The notes beneath the pieces were generated by a model. That model did no database searches. It saw nothing but the letters and a program-made list of their open reading frames with translations, and was not told the origin of the DNA. From NCBI GenBank assembly GCA_025351125.1, contig JANXWN010000289.1, positions 1 through 9,746 on the forward strand: 9,746 bases of DNA, written 5' to 3'. The position numbers were made by a program, and so were the translations under genes. This document shows, in pieces, positions 7,375-9,746 of this stretch. The DNA comes from Caulobacteraceae bacterium (GTDB taxonomy: Bacteria; Pseudomonadota; Alphaproteobacteria; Caulobacterales; Caulobacteraceae). Each line of letters begins with the position of its first letter. The first letter of the stretch is position 1.

Positions 7375-8447
7375 GGCCGGCTTCCCTCTCCCGGAGGAGA
7401 ACAACCGGGGCGGGCACCGCACTGTGTCAAGCGCCCCGGACACGTGACGCCGTCTGGCCCCGTGCCGCCGCGGGTCAAGGCCCGTGTCACCGCGCCGGCC
7501 AAGCCGTCGATAAACGGTGTTAGCACACCGACCGCCGGCGCGCGCAGATAGGTCCTGACACCTAAGCTGTGCGCCAGTTCGGCGTAATCCCTATCGAGCT
7601 CTACAAGCGTTTCAATGTGCTCCGATACGAAAGCGACGGGGTCGAGCAACACGCCGACCCCGTCTCGCGCCGCCGCAGCGATGGCGTCCGGCGTCGAGGG
7701 CCCGATCCACTTGAGCGGACCAACCCGGCTCTGGTAGCAGATTTCCCAATCCCATTTAACGCTCGGGTCGCGTTCGGCCAATTTGACGGCGATGGCGGCG
7801 CAATTTTGCTCGATCTGCCACTGATAGGGATCACCGCTTGCCGCGATTTTTTGCGGCAGGCCGTGAGCGGAAAACAACAGCCTTACGTTCGGGCGTCCCC
7901 CAGCCTCCCATGTTGACCAAATTTGGTCAACGTGGGCGGCGATATATCCTGGATTGTCGTGCCAACAGCAGATCGCGTGTTCCGCGCCGCCCCCGCGATA
8001 GCTTTCTCGCCAGGCCTTGAACGATGACCCGGTCGTGGTGGTGGAAAACTGCGGATAGAGCGGGGTAAGCACGATCTCGTCAGGGGCGAAGGCCGCTACG
8101 GCGCGGGCGGTCGCGACCGTCATCGGCTTCCAATAGCGCATGGCGATGAAACACTTGATCTCGATGTCCGGGTGACTCGCGGCGAGGCGCGCCGCCAGGG
8201 CGTCGGCTTGCGCCTGCGTCTGTGGCAGGATCGGCGAGCCGCCGCCCATGATCGCGTAGTTGGCGATTGCGGACCGCGCGCGGCTCCGGGCGATAAAGGC
8301 CGCGAGAGGTTGGCGGATGAACCACGGCGCACCGATAATCGCGCGATCAGAAAACAGGTTTTGCAAAAAGGGGCGCACCGCCGCCGCGCCGTCGGGGCCG
8401 CCGAGGTTGAACACAACGACGGCGACACGCTTGCGCTTGGGCGTCAT
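7371..8447 (-). CDS. hemH: Ferrochelatase HemH with a cysteine-bearing C-terminal tail
   Basis: HemH inserts Fe2+ into protoporphyrin IX, the last step of protoheme synthesis. In the 358 residues I see FNLGGPD (13-19), YPQFSTTTTGSSF (131-143) and LLFSAHGLP (190-198) with the metal-site histidine H195. CYQSRVGP (237-244) and AFVSEHIETLVELD (272-285) with the conserved acid E279 follow. The body ends near residue 326. A tail of about 32 residues follows, with C336, C343 and C349, and C160/C161 occur earlier. M. tuberculosis and Caulobacter ferrochelatases bind a [2Fe-2S] cluster through one internal and three C-terminal cysteines, so a cluster is plausible here. The gene begins with ATGA overlapping the hemE stop and ends overlapping hemJ. 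Two strong inverted repeats lie in its coding sequence. Confidence 0.97.
   Translation of the reverse strand: MTPKRKRVAVVVFNLGGPDGAAAVRPFLQNLFSDRAIIGAPWFIRQPLAAFIARSRARSAIANYAIMGGGSPILPQTQAQADALAARLAASHPDIEIKCFIAMRYWKPMTVATARAVAAFAPDEIVLTPLYPQFSTTTTGSSFKAWRESYRGGGAEHAICCWHDNPGYIAAHVDQIWSTWEAGGRPNVRLLFSAHGLPQKIAASGDPYQWQIEQNCAAIAVKLAERDPSVKWDWEICYQSRVGPLKWIGPSTPDAIAAAARDGVGVLLDPVAFVSEHIETLVELDRDYAELAHSLGVRTYLRAPAVGVLTPFIDGLAGAVTRALTRGGTGPDGVTCPGRLTQCGARPGCSPPGEGSRP
7635..7664. repeat. 10-bp perfect inverted repeat inside hemH
   Basis: GACGGGGTCG (7635-7644) and CGACCCCGTC (7655-7664) are exact reverse complements separated by ten bases. They cover hemH codons 262-271 (D-G-V-G-V-L-L-D-P-V). 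The repeat may simply follow from these codons in a GC-rich genome, but the RNA stem would be stable. Confidence 0.7.
7903..7940. repeat. 38-bp imperfect palindrome with a 20-bp perfect core inside hemH
   Basis: The core GTTGACCAAATTTGGTCAAC (7912-7931) is perfectly palindromic with no loop. Beyond one mismatched pair (7911/7932) the symmetry resumes for four pairs (7907-7910 with 7933-7936). After a second mismatch (7906/7937) it continues for three more (7903-7905 with 7938-7940). Thus 17 of 19 pairs match. It covers hemH codons 170-182, between the HDNPGYIA segment and the catalytic SAHGLP. The AT-rich centre and TTGACC/GGTCAA half-sites look like a dimeric regulator's operator, but I cannot name the protein. 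Confidence 0.85.
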
Positions 8448-9475
8448 GTGCCAGTCACCCGTCTCACCGCGCGTTCGATGTGTTCCGGTGGCGTATCAGG
8501 CAAAACCCCGTGGCCGAGGTTGAAGACATAAGGCCGCTCCCCCCACTGGGCGATCAGCGTATCAATCCGGCGGTCCAAAGCTTCTCCGCCCGCGCGCAAT
8601 AGGATCGGATCGAGCGCGCCTTGCACGGTCAGGCCTTGCTGCTGCAGCCTCTGACCGAGCGCGGCCGGCGCCTGAACGTCGAGACCTATACCTTGCACCC
8701 CTGACCCTAGCGCGTAGGACTCCACCAAAGCTCCGGCGCCGCGTGGAAAACCAATGACCGGCGTGTCGACGCCCAGCGCGCGCAGACGTATCATCAATCG
8801 CTGATGCGGGCGGGTGACTAAGCGGTCGAAATCGTCTTCCGGCAGATTTTCCGACCAGGACTCAAAAATTTGCAATACTTGGGCGCCGTTGCGCGACTGC
8901 ATTGCCAAATAGTGGGCGGTTGATTCGACCAGGATAGCGATCAACCGATCCACGGTCCGGGGATCTTCGACCGCTTGACGCCGCGCCACCTGCCTCTCGC
9001 CACCGCGGCCTTCGATCATGTAAGTCGCCACCGTCCAAGGTCCGCCGGCGAAACCTATCAAAGCCCGCTCAGGCTCTAGCGCCGCCCGAACGAGCGCCAG
9101 CGTTTCGCCAATGGAGGCTAACCGTGCGGTCGATCCTTCGATTTGACCTTCCAACTCGTCCAGCGAGGGCAAGGCGCCCAGGCGGGGTCCTTCGCCCGTC
9201 TCGAACCAGACCTCCTGGCCCAAAGCGCGCGGCAGCAGCAAAATATCGGCGAAGACAATGGCGGCGTCGAACGCAAACCGCCGCATCGGCTGTAGCGTCG
9301 CCTCGGCGGCCATCGCCGGATTGTGACAAAAGGCGATGAAGTCCGACGCCTGCGCGCGAAGCTTGTGGTATTCCGGCAAGGACCGACCCGCTTGGCGCAT
9401 GAACCACACCGGCGGACGCGCAAACACCTCGCCGCGCAGAGCTCGCACAAGTTTGGGTGGATTGGTAATCGTCAT
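8444..9475 (-). CDS. hemE: Uroporphyrinogen III decarboxylase HemE
   Basis: HemE removes four carboxyl groups from uroporphyrinogen III to give coproporphyrinogen III, in the cytoplasm and without a cofactor. The 343 residues carry the signature PPVWFMRQAGRSLPEY (21-36) with the substrate-binding arginines. They also have FADILLLP (75-82) with the catalytic aspartate D77, GFAGGPWTVATYMIEG, LQIFESWSENL and FNLGHGVLPDTP (318-329) with H322. The length is near the usual 340-355. The ATG at 9475 gives the standard N-terminus; the ribosome site before it is weak. It is the first gene beside the putative origin and is transcribed away from it, as in Caulobacter and Rickettsia. Its stop overlaps the hemH start as ATGA. 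The hemE promoter must lie in 9476-9746, but I could not pick it out with confidence. Confidence 0.98.
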   Translation of the reverse strand: MTITNPPKLVRALRGEVFARPPVWFMRQAGRSLPEYHKLRAQASDFIAFCHNPAMAAEATLQPMRRFAFDAAIVFADILLLPRALGQEVWFETGEGPRLGALPSLDELEGQIEGSTARLASIGETLALVRAALEPERALIGFAGGPWTVATYMIEGRGGERQVARRQAVEDPRTVDRLIAILVESTAHYLAMQSRNGAQVLQIFESWSENLPEDDFDRLVTRPHQRLMIRLRALGVDTPVIGFPRGAGALVESYALGSGVQGIGLDVQAPAALGQRLQQQGLTVQGALDPILLRAGGEALDRRIDTLIAQWGERPYVFNLGHGVLPDTPPEHIERAVRRVTGT

Positions 9476-9494
9476 GCACGTCTTAGAGCCCGTC

Positions 9495-9503
9495 TCTCGA
9501 TAA
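9495..9503 (-). promoter_or_regulatory. Weak DnaA-box-like site
   Basis: On the minus strand this reads TTATCGAGA, matching the TTATCCACA consensus at 7 of 9 positions. It lies 20 bases before the hemE start, so DnaA bound here could also affect hemE. A match this weak is expected by chance at times. Confidence 0.3.
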
Positions 9504-9540
9504 GCCTCAAGACCCTCGGCTTAGATACGCTATTCACCTC

Positions 9541-9580
9541 TTTCTAAAAGAAGGTTTGATAAGTTTTTTAGGAAGATATG
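9541..9580. other. AT-rich stretch, possible DNA-unwinding element
   Basis: Thirty of these forty bases are A or T, in strong contrast to the GC-rich genes, and they include a TTTTTTA run at 9564-9570. It also holds a 6-of-9 DnaA-box-like site (9554-9562, minus strand). Such a stretch beside DnaA boxes fits an unwinding element, but it may instead be part of the hemE promoter. Confidence 0.4.
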
Positions 9581-9618
9581 GGGGTGCCTAATCATGGGGA
9601 CCTGCGCGTTGGAGTGAC

Positions 9619-9651
9619 GGTTATCCCCAGATGACGTGTCCCTAGATAACC
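9619..9651. repeat. Inverted pair of GGTTATC sites around a DnaA box
   Basis: GGTTATC (9619-9625) and GATAACC (9645-9651) are exact reverse complements 26 bases apart centre to centre. The first is part of TTATCCCCA, a good DnaA box. The second gives TTATCTAGG on the minus strand, matching only 6 of 9. The arrangement looks like two facing DnaA sites of unequal strength. Confidence 0.5.
9621..9629 (+). promoter_or_regulatory. DnaA box
   Basis: TTATCCCCA matches the consensus TTATCCACA at 8 of 9 positions and is the best DnaA box in the right-end non-coding region. Its setting beside hemE supports a real site. Confidence 0.6.
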
Positions 9652-9714
9652 TGTGCGCGATCGTAAAACCAAGTGCCAGAAATCAACTCATAATCATCTA
9701 ACCGGTTGATTTTG

Positions 9715-9738
9715 CAACCGTTGAGGCAGAAACGGTTG
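9715..9738. repeat. 8-bp perfect inverted repeat at the right end
   Basis: CAACCGTT (9715-9722) and AACGGTTG (9731-9738) are exact reverse complements with an 8-base gap. A related palindrome, AACCGGTT (9700-9707), precedes it, so the AACCG/CGGTT motif recurs within 40 bases. It looks like a small set of protein-binding sites, but the factor is unknown to me. Confidence 0.55.
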
Positions 9739-9746
9739 TGTGCGAC

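Larger units (their letters stand above)
9476..9746. other. oriC: Putative replication origin region (oriC), one side only
   Basis: No gene is seen in these 271 bases. Evidence for an origin is the position beside hemE, the nearby parS-parAB, an AT-rich stretch (9541-9580), one DnaA-box match at 8 of 9 (9621-9629), weaker boxes at 9495-9503 and 9554-9562, and a cluster of inverted repeats. A near-match to the IHF consensus (one constrained base off) lies at 9681-9693. No TTAA-N7-TTAA CtrA sites and no GANTC methylation sites occur here, unlike the Caulobacter origin. The region runs past the window edge, so the core may lie beyond it. The hemE promoter must also be here. Confidence 0.6.

Noticed and set aside
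7375..7443. 23-residue N-terminal extension of HemJ
   Set aside because: It overlaps the HemH tail; the family N-terminus and the ATGA overlap fit the ATG at 7374.
7441..7446. Other CACGTG cores (this one, one in parA near 466 and one in rho near 5826) as extra parS sites
   Set aside because: The flanking bases do not match the parS consensus on either side.

Overview
The window is a GC-rich, gene-dense stretch of an alphaproteobacterial chromosome next to the replication origin. I cannot name a genus. All ten protein genes lie on the minus strand with gaps of a few bases or small overlaps. In transcription order they are hemE, hemH, hemJ, rho, a small DUF6489-like gene, mnmE, mnmG, rsmG, parA and parB (5' part only, cut by the left edge). 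Pairing of hemE with the origin is known from Caulobacter and Rickettsia, and mnmE/mnmG/rsmG/parA/parB is the usual origin-proximal block.

Right end (9476-9746): non-coding, locally AT-rich, with one good DnaA-box match, weaker ones and several inverted repeats. I read it as one side of oriC, continuing past the window. Next (6940-9475) is a heme block, hemE-hemH-hemJ. Its genes overlap by ATGA, and they cover uroporphyrinogen III decarboxylation, ferrochelation and protoporphyrinogen oxidation. A 274-base non-coding stretch (6666-6939) with hairpins precedes rho. Rho is followed by the small DUF6489-like gene, the tRNA wobble-uridine pair mnmE/mnmG, the 16S rRNA methyltransferase rsmG, and the partition genes parA and parB.

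A perfect 16-bp parS site lies between mnmE and mnmG. The window therefore holds a candidate origin, a centromere site and the partition proteins within about 9.5 kb, which is the physical kit for origin segregation. All genes point away from the putative origin, as expected for co-orientation with replication.

I see no mobile elements, CRISPR arrays, RNA genes or defence cassettes, and no clearly new multi-gene system. The features least explained by the genes are three strong inverted repeats inside coding sequence: a 20-bp perfect palindrome inside a 38-bp imperfect one in hemH, a second 10-bp stem in hemH, and a 13-bp stem in parA. Also notable are the non-ATG start of mnmG, the cysteine-bearing C-terminal tail of HemH, and the lack of CtrA-type and GANTC sites in the visible part of the origin.
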